Source: Rhodamnia argentea (lineage: Eukaryota > Streptophyta > Magnoliopsida > Myrtales > Myrtaceae). From it: DNA of 64,000 nt. The first letter of the stretch is position 1, and every line of letters starts with the position of its first letter. The stretch is taken from contig NC_063154.1 in assembly GCF_020921035.1 (NCBI RefSeq), positions 930,001 through 994,000 on the forward strand, read 5' to 3'. A program made the position numbers and the translations under genes. The notes beneath the pieces are model-generated. The model saw only the letters and a list, made by a program, of their open reading frames with translations. It was not told the DNA's origin and ran no database searches. Below are positions 51,805 to 61,764 of the stretch, piece after piece.

Positions 51805-52851
51805 ATGGCATCCCAAAAAGAAACGGTCACTGCTAAGTGGACCGAGCCATTGACGCGATTATTGGTAAGCTTGATGGTAGATGAGGTGAAAAAGAGGAAT
51901 CGAACCACCTCTACTTTCAACAAAGCAGGGTGGAATAACATTCAGCGCGAATTCAATAAGCATTCGGGGTGCCGGTATTCTCCGGACAAGTTCAAAAACA
52001 AGGTATTCAAACCGAAGAAGCAGTATGGCGGTTTCAAGAAGGCGATTAACCAAACCGGATTTGGATGAGATAATGTCAACAACAAGATTATTGTGCATGA
52101 GGGAACTATTTGGGAGGATCATATCAAGGTATAGCCTCACTTTTAGGTGTTCATGCCAGCTTTGTATATATATGAAAGAAGTCATCTGTTTTAAATTCAT
52201 TTGTTGATGTATACCATTTTGAAAATGATGCGGGAGCATCCTGACCGGGGTACATTTAGAAAGGATGGATTTCCTTTATATCCCCAACTTTGTGTGGTGT
52301 TTGGGGATACCTATGCTCTTGGAGAGTTTGCATCGGGAAATGTGCGGGACCATATTTCATCGGATGAAGGTGATAATGGTGTTGGGGATGAATTTGCTAG
52401 TGGTGTTGCATTAGGTACTCCGGAGGAAGTAAGGGCGGAAGAAGGACAGACTGAATATGGGTTAGATGATGAACACCAAAGTGGACAAGGGTTGAATAAT
52501 GAATCGATGGTTGTCCCAGTTCTTGAGAAGCACAAGTTGAATAGGACTCCAAATTCGAAGAGAAGGAGAAAGAGTACTTCATATGATTTTGCCAGCACAT
52601 GCAAAGCCATTCAAGAATCTCTCCAAATGAAGATGGCTCAATCATCACATACCTCTGTCACCTCACAGGCTCCATCGCCCGAACAGCCTTTCTCCATGGG
52701 AGCCTTCATTGCCATCCTGAAGAGCATGCCCGACATGAAACCTACTCTTTATGCCAAAGCTTTGAATTATGGTTCCATGAATGCTGCTTGGAGAGAGGGT
52801 TTCATCTTAACGGAACCCGAATGGCGTCGTGCGGTTCTTGATTCCATTTAA
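51805..52851 (+). pseudogene. Harbinger ORF1: Myb/SANT-like DNA-binding protein, one nonsense change
   Basis: In PIF/Harbinger elements this protein binds DNA and escorts the transposase to the nucleus and ends. Exon 1 (51805-52128) reads MASQKETVTAKWTEPLTRLL, MVDEVKKRNRTTSTFNKAGWN, EFNKHSGCRYSPDKFKNK, INQTGFG, then TGA where the family has Trp (TGG), then DNVNNKIIVHEGTIWEDHIK and a GT donor. Exon 2 (about 52237-52851) reads HPDRGTFRKDGFPLYPQLCVVFGDTYALGEFASG, an acidic linker, a basic cluster KRRRKST (possible nuclear signal) and the C-terminal EREGF.L-type end. The acceptor GGGAG|CAT is weak but keeps phase. A single stop codon is the only clear lesion, so the gene died recently or the stop is read through. 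Confidence 0.82.
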
Positions 52852-53117
52852 ATAGATATTGGCATATGTTATGGATTCGTAGTGGTTTATTTCACAAGAC
52901 CTATGTGTTTGAGACATTTGCGCTTTGTTTTAATTTTATGCGACTATGGTTATATTGTGATTGGTTTTCTAGCCGATATTGGATTGCCTATTTACGCGTT
53001 GACTATTATTTAGATTGCTTTACTTTTCAATAGATAAAGTCTTTCATTTCTTACTCTCGTTTCATCTAAGACTACGGTATGGTCTAGTGTGTTGACGCTT
53101 TTCGTGTTATAGGTAAT

Positions 53118-54507
53118 ATGGATAGAGTTAGTGATCAAGTAGCTCCAGCTGGAGGAAATGAATCAAGTTGTGAAGAGTTTGATGAGGAATATTATCGTAT
53201 ATTGCATGCATGGTTATGTCTTGGTCAGCTGCATAGGGCCCTTCGTACGAGAGAACGTATTAGGGACAGCGCTTTGTCCGGAGCGGAATGGATAAGTGAA
53301 ATTCTTAATGGACATTCTGATAGAGTATACGAAGCTTTTAGAATGGAGAGACATGTTTTTCTTAACTTATGTGGTTTGTTGATTGCAAGAGGTTAGCTGG
53401 CCGACGATCGATATTTTAAAGTATCCGAACGACTTGGGATTTTCTTATTTATAATCTGTCATGGCAGTTCCAATAGAGTCTTGGCCGAGAGATTTCAATG
53501 TTCGGGACAGACTATTAGTTGGTACTTTCAATTAGTTCTAAAAGCAGTTCGAAAACTTGCAAAGGAGCTTATCGCACCACCTCCCTTAGATGTTGTCCCA
53601 CGGGAGATTCTCATGGATCCTAAGCATAAACCTTACTTCAAGGTATCATTTTTATCATTTCTTTGCACCGTTGGTTTAATGTTGTTAATAATCTTGTTTA
53701 ATGTTGGTCCGTGATAATTGTGACAGGGGTGCATAGGCGCCATTGATGGCACCCATATTGATGCGAGAGTACCTCTGCAATGCGGAATCGTTTTACATGT
53801 AGGAAGGGAACTACCACTCAAAATGTATTATGCGCGTGTTCGTTTGATATGAAATTTACATTTGTATACGCTGGTTGGGAAGGATCTGCTAACGATTGTC
53901 GGGTTCTCGCGGCTGCACTCGAGGATCCCACACTACAATTTCCACGACCTCCTCCAGGTAATTGTTTGCTATAAATGAGTACTTGTCCTTGTGATTTTGC
54001 TGTGATCGCTTATTATGACAAATGTCCGAATACTTTGTTATAGGCAAATACTATGTGGTCGATTCTGGTTATGCATCAACATCAGGATTTTTAACACCTT
54101 TTAAAGGTGATCGGTATCATATAAATGATTTTAGACGAAATGCAAGGCCTACAAATGCAAGAGAGCCTTTTAACTATAGACATTCTTCACTTAGGAACGT
54201 CATTGAGAGATCATTCGGGGCTTTGAAGAATCGCTTCTTCATTTTAAGACGTATGCCTCCATTTTCAATTAGGAAGCAGGCACATATTGTCATAGCGTGT
54301 TGTGCCATTCATAATTACATCCGCGACCAAGATAGGAGCGATAGAAACTTTTCTGAATATGGAGATCCCGAGTATGTGAATGAATCTATGCACGATGAGG
54401 TGACAGATGATGTTATATCGACCGAGGAGGGAACCGAGATGAGCATTCTCAGAAAACGTATTGCCAATAAAATAGCGAGGGATCATGGTATGGAGGAGAT
54501 TCCATGA
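53118..54507 (+). pseudogene. Harbinger ORF2: DDE transposase (HARBI1/DDE_Tnp_4 type), recently broken
   Basis: Exons 53118-53642, 53727-53957 and 54044-54507 (GT-AG) total 1,220 bases, one short of a whole number of codons. The N-terminus includes the helix-turn-helix region LAERFQCSGQTISWYFQLVLKAV. The first catalytic Asp is in GAIDGTHI, the second in AGWEGSANDCRVL and the Glu in RNVIERSFGALKNRF. All three acidic residues are intact. Lesions are TAG at 53394-53396 (expected Leu in ARG.LADDRYFK) and a one-base deletion near 53778 after GTHIDARVP, after which MRNRFTCRKGTTTQNVL resumes in another frame. The C-terminus (TEMSILRKRIANKIARDHGM) is complete. About 406 residues would be the expected length. 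Confidence 0.88.
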
Positions 54508-56477
54508 TTTTGGGTTGCTCGGTTGTGACATGCTCTTGTTGAATGAGATACAAGTTTTGCCCCTTCAAACTGGTTTTGCCTCTAAGGGAGTCAAGTGCAT
54601 AGTTTTGCGGAGTCCGCGACATATTATTGCGGCTTAAGGTTTTGTTTGAGTTAAGTTCGTGCATGTGACACAAATGCTATGCATCAGGTTAGACTTTCAA
54701 ACTTCTTTCTAATGAGTATGTTCGGATCTTCTTTGAGGTTGAATATAGTGTTACTAATTTATTTGTTTCCTTCAGAGTTTTCTCCCTTTTCATACAGGGT
54801 ACAAATGGAGTTGAACCGCGAGGGGGAGTTTTCATGTGTGCAAGGTGCTTGTGATCACGTGCTTTGTTACGTTAGTCATTGTAAAACTGAAATACACTCT
54901 TTTGAATAGCAAGTTCATTTTGAATGAGCTCATGTCATTTGTATCTATTACGAGGTCACTGTAATTCTAAAGTACACACTATCTCATGTGTATCTATTCT
55001 TCTTGTGTAATGGAAAGGCATTTTGACGCAGATACTCATTGTAATTCTGAAGTACACACTTTGTTGAACTTGTCGCACAAAGTTTTTGAGTCATAGCCTT
55101 CTCATTCAGCTATGTATTCCTCCTTAATATCGAATTTGATGGAGACCATCGGATTTGTTCAAGTATACAGGTATCAAATTTCCCACGCACGATTTTTTTG
55201 GACTCCCTTTTCGGTTTCGATTTTGAGGGCATGTTTAGGATTCATTATTGTCCTTGAGGGAGAGCAGATTGTGATGAGGAAGATTCAATTATATGAACAC
55301 AGATTACCCTAGCCTGGATCATTGTGCTGCAGAGATTGCAACAGTTCACGGTTTCGCACCGATGTGTGGCTTGTTTTCGTTCAACTTCTTGTTATACTTT
55401 ACGTTACCGAAAGTTTCTTCGGTCTGTGTATTCATTTATCGCTGTTAATTGTTAAGCCCTTGAACGTACGGTTGACGTAGGTCCAAAAGAAATGAGGAAA
55501 AGGGTTCGGGTAGTTTCAGCTTCATGATTTCCTGGAGAAATCGGACTGTCGATATGAGAATGACATGAGCCCACTAGTTGATCACTTTGTCCGGAGCTAT
55601 ATGATGTCTACGCTAGATTATAGGAATTCATTGTTTCCAATGCCACCGTGATTCATTTTGTAGCCTGGTTTAGAAAGCTTTGGGTAAATTTCATTCTAAG
55701 ATATAGAATTTTTTTTTTCCTGCTTCATCTGTGGTAATACACTTCATTGCATTTAAGATCAACTACGATAAATTTCCTCCATATTCTTGCACGGGTTTCA
55801 CCACAAGCAATTAAGGTCTAGTTGATGAGTCGTTGGACCCTTGTTTTTGCACAAGTTTCACCACAAACAATTAAGGTAATACACTTCATTGCAATTAATA
55901 AATTTCAGTTGCGGACGAAACTCAACCCCTATTTTTACACAGGTTTCACCACAAGCAATTAAGGTTTAGTTCATGAGTGGCTCGATTTACTCTAGCTCTT
56001 TTTAAAATCCCATTTCTTTCAGCCCCCAAATCAATAGACAAATTGAAACTTAGATCTAGTCGGATATAGTTCTTGAAACTAATGTATTCAAGAACAAGCG
56101 GGACATCTCCTTGCGCGATGTGATCTACTCGTGCGAGTAAAACTTTTACAAGTATTTCGTGGAACTCAATAAAATGGTTCTTTCCTGAAACCATGAGCAT
56201 TTTTTCTCTTACAACCTACTATGAGGACATCACTAACAGCCATTCCCAACATAAAAAACGTTACCCCTTTCTATCCAAGTAGGCCGAGTTGAAACTCAAG
56301 AAAGCCAAATGTTGCGGGTAGATTCTTCAACACGAATCAATCTACCAGCAAATTTCAAACAAAGAACAGACAGAAAAACTTTGCCAAATAGCAACACAAC
56401 AAAATTGCTTTCATTCAAATCACTAACAGTGAGCATATATATACAGAATAGGTTCGTGATCCTTAACTTTATGTCAG
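54508..56477. other. Harbinger internal spacer with short repeats
   Basis: No gene recognised. Short direct repeats are present: GTAATTCT(A/G)AAGTACACACT at about 54961 and 55030, and TTTCACCACAA(G/A)CAATTAAGGT three times between about 55796 and 55965. Confidence 0.5.
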
Positions 56478-56912
56478 CTACATAAATTGTGTTATCACTA
56501 TAAACAATAACAATACAACCACAATTATCTTCAATCTACAATTTTCTTTCTTCGGGTATGCCGACTCTTGTTTTACTTGCTTCATTTGTTTCAATTGTGC
56601 CTTGAGAGCTTTGACCTCAGCGACTATTGAGCAACCATCGTCTTCATCATGAGTCGATATTGGTTCTTGTTTGGCATTGTTCCGTGGCAAACTTCTGGAC
56701 ATACTACACGATTCACCGATTTCCCCGTCTACCCAAATGAAAAAACCACAACTTTCCCCTTTATTACTGCGATTGTATCTTGGGCAGCCATGGTATCGTC
56801 TTCCCCGGTTTTCCTTCGTCTTTGCTGTTCGCAGAGGAGCTTTCGAGACACAATAACAAAACACATATGTATCTTTGTCCATTGGGGGAACTAACGTCTT
56901 CGATTCCGCCAT
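56478..56912 (-). CDS. GRF-type zinc finger protein with coiled coil and C-terminal membrane segment, 144 aa
   Basis: An intact single-exon frame on the strand opposite to the transposase, inside the Harbinger ends. MAESK was chosen as start because the upstream extension lacks family resemblance. The GRF zinc finger spans about residues 16-62: FCYC (C19, C21), TKENRGRRYHGCP (C43) and GESCGFFIWVD (C55). The usual CxCG is CYCV here. A Ser/Asn-rich linker follows, then a heptad-like helix VAEVKALKAQLKQMKQVKQE (about 98-117). The protein ends in a hydrophobic segment LKIIVVVLLLFIVITQFM, which looks like a tail anchor. Plant proteins with this order (GRF, coiled coil, terminal membrane helix) are known as uncharacterised families, often near transposons. 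A role in transposition, or capture of a host gene, are both possible. GRF domains in other proteins bind nucleic acid. Confidence 0.75.
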   Translation of the reverse strand: MAESKTLVPPMDKDTYVFCYCVSKAPLRTAKTKENRGRRYHGCPRYNRSNKGESCGFFIWVDGEIGESCSMSRSLPRNNAKQEPISTHDEDDGCSIVAEVKALKAQLKQMKQVKQESAYPKKENCRLKIIVVVLLLFIVITQFM

Positions 56913-57982
56913 CCGCAAGAAAGAAGTGTGGATAGCATTAATTTTTTTACGAACTGTGAGGGTTGAGGATATCATGTTTGAATCCTTCGGTTTGAACCTT
57001 CCCGCATAGAAATGCACCGCCCTCGGTATTTCTTCGTTTAAGAACGAACAACCAACATATATTCTACCCTTACCGGTCACAATCAATACTATATAAATGA
57101 AAAATAATGAAATATGTGAATTCACCGATGGCAACAAAGAAGCATGTAAATAAAATTCCAACTCCTTTTTCTACGTAACCAGCTTGTTTGATGTCCCTAC
57201 ACAATGCAGCTCCTAGTGCTACAGTCAAACAATGATGATCATCCCATAATTTTATCGAGTAACCATCTAAAGCCATATCCATTGCCCTCAAGCATGGTTC
57301 TCAGGTTGATCCTGTTACACCAACTATATTAGTTCATGATTTATTGGGCGTATTAAGTGAAAGTACTATTGTTAGACCTCATTAAGATGGAACAAAACTT
57401 ACACAAGCCATTTCGATTATACAATCACTTGAAAAGTTCAGCGGACGTGATTTTGATGTTATCCAATGACTATCATGCATTTGACATCACACATTCGGCG
57501 AGAAACTACGTGAAGTTTCAAATGTAATTCACCGAGTCACGAAGCACCATTTTCGAGTCTCTCTGTGGAGGAGATGTCGGTTACATTACAACCAGCATCT
57601 ACATGTAATTCAGCAAGATAGCTAAAGCAGATGTCTCTCGGTCGCAAATTACTTGAAGATATTCCTCAATGGAAGGTGATTTCTCACTAAAGTTAGGATC
57701 AATGGCAATGCACACCGGCATAAAGACTTTTTCTTTTTCGTTCATTGAAACATAAGATCGGACATCAATCGTATTGCGGGCATTATAGCACACTGGCACT
57801 CTGTAAGATCTTCCCGGATAACTCTCCCAACAAATCACATTTTACCTCCTAGTTTGCGTATAATCCACACCGGTTTTGCGTGAAGTTTCCAAAACCTTTA
57901 CAAATCTAAATACCTACAACGACTGAACACCGGACTATGGCTGGTGATTTTTAGGGATTCCAATCGATCGAGGGAACTTACT
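56913..57982. other. Harbinger internal region, no gene recognised
   Basis: Minus-strand frames at 57070-57291 and 57599-57838 have a protein-like look but match nothing I know, and the second lacks an ATG at its start. They may be decayed parts of a longer minus-strand gene that includes the GRF protein. Confidence 0.4.
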
Positions 57983-58358
57983 GAGTCTACGTGGTGCAAA
58001 AATCCCCAGGCTTCTTGCTAGAGTCAATGGTCGGCGTTCGTCGTCGAGAGGTGAAGGGCTTCGGTGGTGACTCACCGAGTCGCTGTGGTGCGAAAATCCC
58101 CGGGCTTCTTGCTAGAGTCAATGGCCGGCGTCCATCGTTGAGAGGTGAAGGGCTTCGGTGGTGACTCATTGAGTCGCTGTGGTGCGAACATTCCCATGCT
58201 TCTTGCTAGAGTCAATGGCCGGCATCCGTTGTCGAGAGATGAAGGGCTTCGATGGTGACCGAACGAGTCGTTGTGATGCAAAAATCCCCAGGCTTCTTGC
58301 TAGAGTCGGTGACCGTTGTCTATCGTCGAAAGGTGAAGGCCTTCGGTGGTGAGCGTCC
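57983..58358. repeat. Four tandem 94-bp repeats near the right Harbinger end
   Basis: Exact 94-bp spacing of GCTTCTTGCTAGAGTC (CTTCTT starts at 58011, 58105, 58199, 58293). Each unit runs GAGTCN(C/T)TGTGGTGC.AAAATCCCC.., GCTTCTTGCTAGAGTC.., TCGAGAGGTGAAGGGCTTCG, GTGGTGA. Units are about 80-90% alike by eye. Since 94 is not a multiple of three, the repeat shifts frame each time and is not coding. It ends about 500 bp from the right tip. Confidence 0.92.
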
Positions 58359-58833
58359 AACGGCTGCGCAAGAGTGGCGACGAAGAGGAGGAGCGAGGGT
58401 CGTCGAGCATCCGATGGCCGCCGACGGCTATCTTCCGTCCTCAAGGAGTGACGATCTTCGATGGAGCAAATTTAGGGTTTTGCCTGTTTGCTTTGGGGAG
58501 GAGCGTAGGTTGCTAGCGTCGTTTTCATTTTGGCCAGAATTGGAAGATCGACCAAAGGGAAAAAGCTCAATTGTTTTTGTCAAAGTGTTTTGTCTTGGGA
58601 AGTTACTCCGAAGGAAAAATTTGCACTTATTTTCAAACGAATTTCTATTTTAGAAATAGAAATTTTAAGCCATTATCAAACAAATTTTCCTGTCAGAAGT
58701 AAAAATTTGTTTCGGTTATCAAACGCATTTCTCCGTCAGAAATCAACTCCTGGAGCGGAAATAGAAAAAACTACTTCTGATAAAAAGCAGAAGCTGAAAA
58801 ATTCACTTCTTGCCAGAATGACTTCTCGAACAG

Positions 58834-58855
58834 AGAAGTGTTATCATGCACTACC
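58834..58855 (-). repeat. Right terminal inverted repeat of the Harbinger element (22 bp)
   Basis: Reverse complement identical to 49605-49626 over 22 bases. TTA follows at 58856-58858, matching TTA at 49602-49604. Confidence 0.92.
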
Positions 58856-58858
58856 TTA

Positions 58859-60930
58859 CTGTCCTTTGACGTGCAAATCAAGGCGGTAGCAAGACTCAGC
58901 AGACTTAGCCATGAATGACTAGAACTCTATAAGAAATGGCCAACCGTAAAAGAATGAAGGGTTTTGTTACGTCGGTAACATTACATCCTCGTGGCTAGCT
59001 CCGAAGATTCGACTAATCAGCTGAAGCTAAAAGATAAGAAACATGAATTGCACCCTACCCCAGCAGAGGCTAGTGCACACGAATTGCCCATTGAATTTTA
59101 CAATGCAAGAAGAGAAAATCTTCTGTTTCTATTCACTACATGAAATGGATGTCATCAGCACTCTACCAGCTCTCAAATATAGAAGAAAATCTGAAAACTA
59201 CCTATATGTACTTGTGCGAATTGCAGTCTTCCACAAGAAAAACACAACCAGCTTCATTAGGACACCGCACCCAGGAAAAGTCAAGACTTTACTCACAATT
59301 ACTCAAAATTAACTCACGAATTCAGAAAGCGGGTTTCACACCTTGGGAATCGAACTCTGAATAAATAAGAACAAGTGTGAAATTGATATCTTCAAGTAAT
59401 TAAGCATAGCGAATGCTCCTCGAGGTCACTTGTTAAACCAATTCAGAAAATTTACCATTTTTAATAAATTGATTTTCTTGTGCTATACACAACTACTTCA
59501 ACAATCGAACGAACAATGGGCATCCACTTTGGTCACCTCCACAAAACCAAGAAAAATCGGAAGGAAATCCGGAGGAAAACGAGCTAAGAATCGAGGGAAA
59601 ATGGAGTATCCGTTAGACTTAAATTCATAAACTTGATGATCCCGAAACCTTAATCACGTACAAACTTCATGCAAGTTTGGAAACGATTGCGGAAACGTGA
59701 AGAGGACACAAACATACCTCCAGCCATTGATGAAGATGATGATCACGAATGCCTACGTTAAACTACCAGCAAAAATGGGTTCTTTCTAGCCATTCGCCCC
59801 TTTCGATTTTGATGGTGTATGCGTTCTATTCTCTGTAAAGGTACCGTTCCCAATGCACGTTATTCTCAAATAAGAGAAAAACCGACGTTTCAAGGAGAAA
59901 CCGAGGTCTTAACCTCCTTTTTTTAAAAAAAAATTATAGAGGGGCTTGGCTCGGATCGATCCATTTAACCCGATGTCTGCCCTTATAGATAACTGTCTCT
60001 CATCGGGATTGTTATTGGGCGAGAAAGTTATCATGTAAAATTAATGTGTGTAATACAGCGTTGATGTAATTTAAATGTCAGTATTTCATTAATGTGGGAT
60101 CACAATTAATTATTTATAGTAGTATCTACCTCCACGAGAAATCTCTATCTAGCTTATCGGCGATATTGATAGAGGTGAAGATGGTGATGACGAGGAGAGA
60201 GAGGGGGAACACAAAAGCGAATACGTAGCTACTTGAGCTTGGGACGGCGTGAGCCACCAATCAGACGCCCCTGTCGGCACGGAGAGGTATCATGATAGAG
60301 AGTTCGGCTGGCGGTGAGATTCGCATGTGTGGAGGCTTGAGGGACAAACCAGCGGGAAGAGAGCGAGAGAGAGAGTGGCGGTTGAAGTAGGGGAGGAGGC
60401 TCGCCATGGCAAGTCCGTTGGGTGAGTCATCGTCTTATCTCTTCGTCTTTCTTCATTCTTCATAGCGCGCGCCACTATGGCATTTTACCATACCGACCCT
60501 AACTGTTTCCGACGCGGTTACTAGTTAACTATCTAAATCTGAAATCAAGCAAGTCATTTAGAAAGACACTATGTTTGGTAGCCGATAAAAATGGAGGTAT
60601 GATACATTTTATCCAATTTTGGCGGCTATCCCTTCTCTATATCCTCTACGCACCCATGGTCGCCACCCACTTGACAGGCTCGAATTGATCTCGACCACGG
60701 GAGAGATCCACAGCTAGATTTGAAGCACAAGCGATCATCCTCCTCCATGATCGGATCCGGAGAACAGCCGCCATCCCCGTGTCTCATGCACTTGCGTCAC
60801 ATAGGCAGCTACACCTTCCTCCGTTAGACCTCGACCTCGGTGTCGGCCATAAGGGTAGGGGTGGTTATTGGAACGGTGGTTGCTGCAAATTGCAGGCCGG
60901 CGATGAAATGGAAAAGCTCGAGCTTTGTTT
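58859..60930. other. Right flank of the Harbinger insertion, no gene supported
   Basis: On the minus strand an ATG at 58910 opens MAKSAESCYRLDLHVKG and reaches the insertion point, where GGACA|GTAAG could be a donor. Further up, ATGGCTGGAG|GTATGT (59727-59717, minus) looks like a short first exon. Neither can be tied to a known family. The rest is AT-rich with low-complexity frames. Confidence 0.35.
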
Positions 60931-61262
60931 ATGCCCAGGGTGCTTTTCGCAATGGTGGCCGGTATGGCCCTCTCGGGCGCTAACACTGCGATGGTAGTGC
61001 GGTGGCGACGGTTGAGCGGCAGTGTGGTGGCGACAGTTGACCGGCGCCTCTTGATGCCATGCGCGGCCTTTTTGGGACAACCTCAGACATCGCCTCAAGC
61101 ATGCTGTGATGCGGTTAAAGGCACTAACCCATCATGCATGTGCAAGCACATGTCCCATGAGACGGAGCAGCACTTCAACTTCGCATACATCGCGAACTGT
61201 TGCGGGAATCCGCTTGGCCGTGGCATGTAATGCGGAGGTAATCAGAATTAGAGATAACTTGT
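60931..61262 (+). pseudogene. Broken lipid-transfer-protein-like (eight-cysteine motif) gene
   Basis: The frame from ATG 60931 starts with a signal-peptide-like MPRVLFAMVAGMALSGANTA. The end carries LMPCAAFLGQPQTSPQACCDAVKGTNPSCMCKHM and NFAYIANCCGNPLGRGM, i.e. C...CC...CxC...C, as in secreted non-specific lipid transfer/bifunctional inhibitor proteins. The first Cys of the motif is gone: the region before LMPC is a 25-bp tandem duplication (GTGCGGTGGCGACGGTTGAG / GTGTGGTGGCGACAGTTGAC). A TAA at 61228-61230 cuts the last Cys off; the codons after it would read CGG. Both outer disulfides are therefore lost. A family member with unusual spacing is less likely. Confidence 0.6.
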
Positions 61263-61562
61263 TTCTGCGTGTTGTTCAGCAATAAAAAATTCAAGGACTC
61301 AGTTATGAACTTTACCATTAAATTGACCACTTTTTGCATGAGGCGAAAACCTATAGGTCATGTGATTATTTTTAAAAATTTATTTTTCAAATTGCTTATT
61401 TGTTATAAAAAAATAAGGATGTCATTTGTTTTAGCGCCTCTTGGATTACCGAGTTGTGAACCCTGGAATTGCTTAAGGTGCAAATGATAATGATTGGCAT
61501 TCTTGAGAAAAGGACCCAAGTTTGCCCAATTCATTAGCTAATTTAGGCAATTATTGACCCGT

Positions 61563-61764
61563 GTAGGTGTCATGGGCCGGTTTTTTTGGGATCAAACCGT
61601 GCGGCGACTTGAGCTTTCTTGGATCGTTGATAGAGAGAAAATGTTTAGAGATTATTGAATCATGTAGGTGTCACGGGCCGATCTTTTTGGGATCGAATCG
61701 TGCGGCGATTTAGGTTTTCTTGGATCGCCGTTACAGAGAGAAAATGTTTTGAGAGAGAAGTTTG
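61563..61764. repeat. 101-bp tandem duplication
   Basis: GTAGGTGTCA(T/C)GGGCCG at 61563 recurs at 61664. Both are followed by TTTTTGGGATC.AA.CGTGCGGCGA, CTTGGATCG and AGAGAGAAAATGTTT. The copies differ at about a tenth of positions. No coding resemblance. Confidence 0.75.

Larger units (their letters stand above)
49605..58855 (+). mobile_element. Large PIF/Harbinger DNA transposon, 9,251 bp, complete to both ends
   Basis: Both ends are defined. TTA (49602-49604) then GGTAGTGCATGATAACAC on the left mirrors GTGTTATCATGCACTACC then TTA (58856-58858) on the right. The TTA target duplication is what PIF/Harbinger elements make. Cargo on the plus strand is ORF1, a Myb/SANT-like DNA-binding protein (51805-52851), and ORF2, a DDE transposase (53118-54507). 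On the minus strand is a GRF zinc-finger protein (56478-56912). The element is larger than a typical Harbinger (usually a few kb), because of ~2.2 kb before ORF1 and ~4.3 kb after ORF2. Both transposition genes are broken, so it could move only with help. Identical terminal 22-mers suggest a fairly recent insertion or constraint. Confidence 0.9.

Noticed and set aside
58166-58653. Open frames across the 94-bp repeats
   Set aside because: The repeat length is not a multiple of three, so each unit is read in a different frame. The frames are a by-product.
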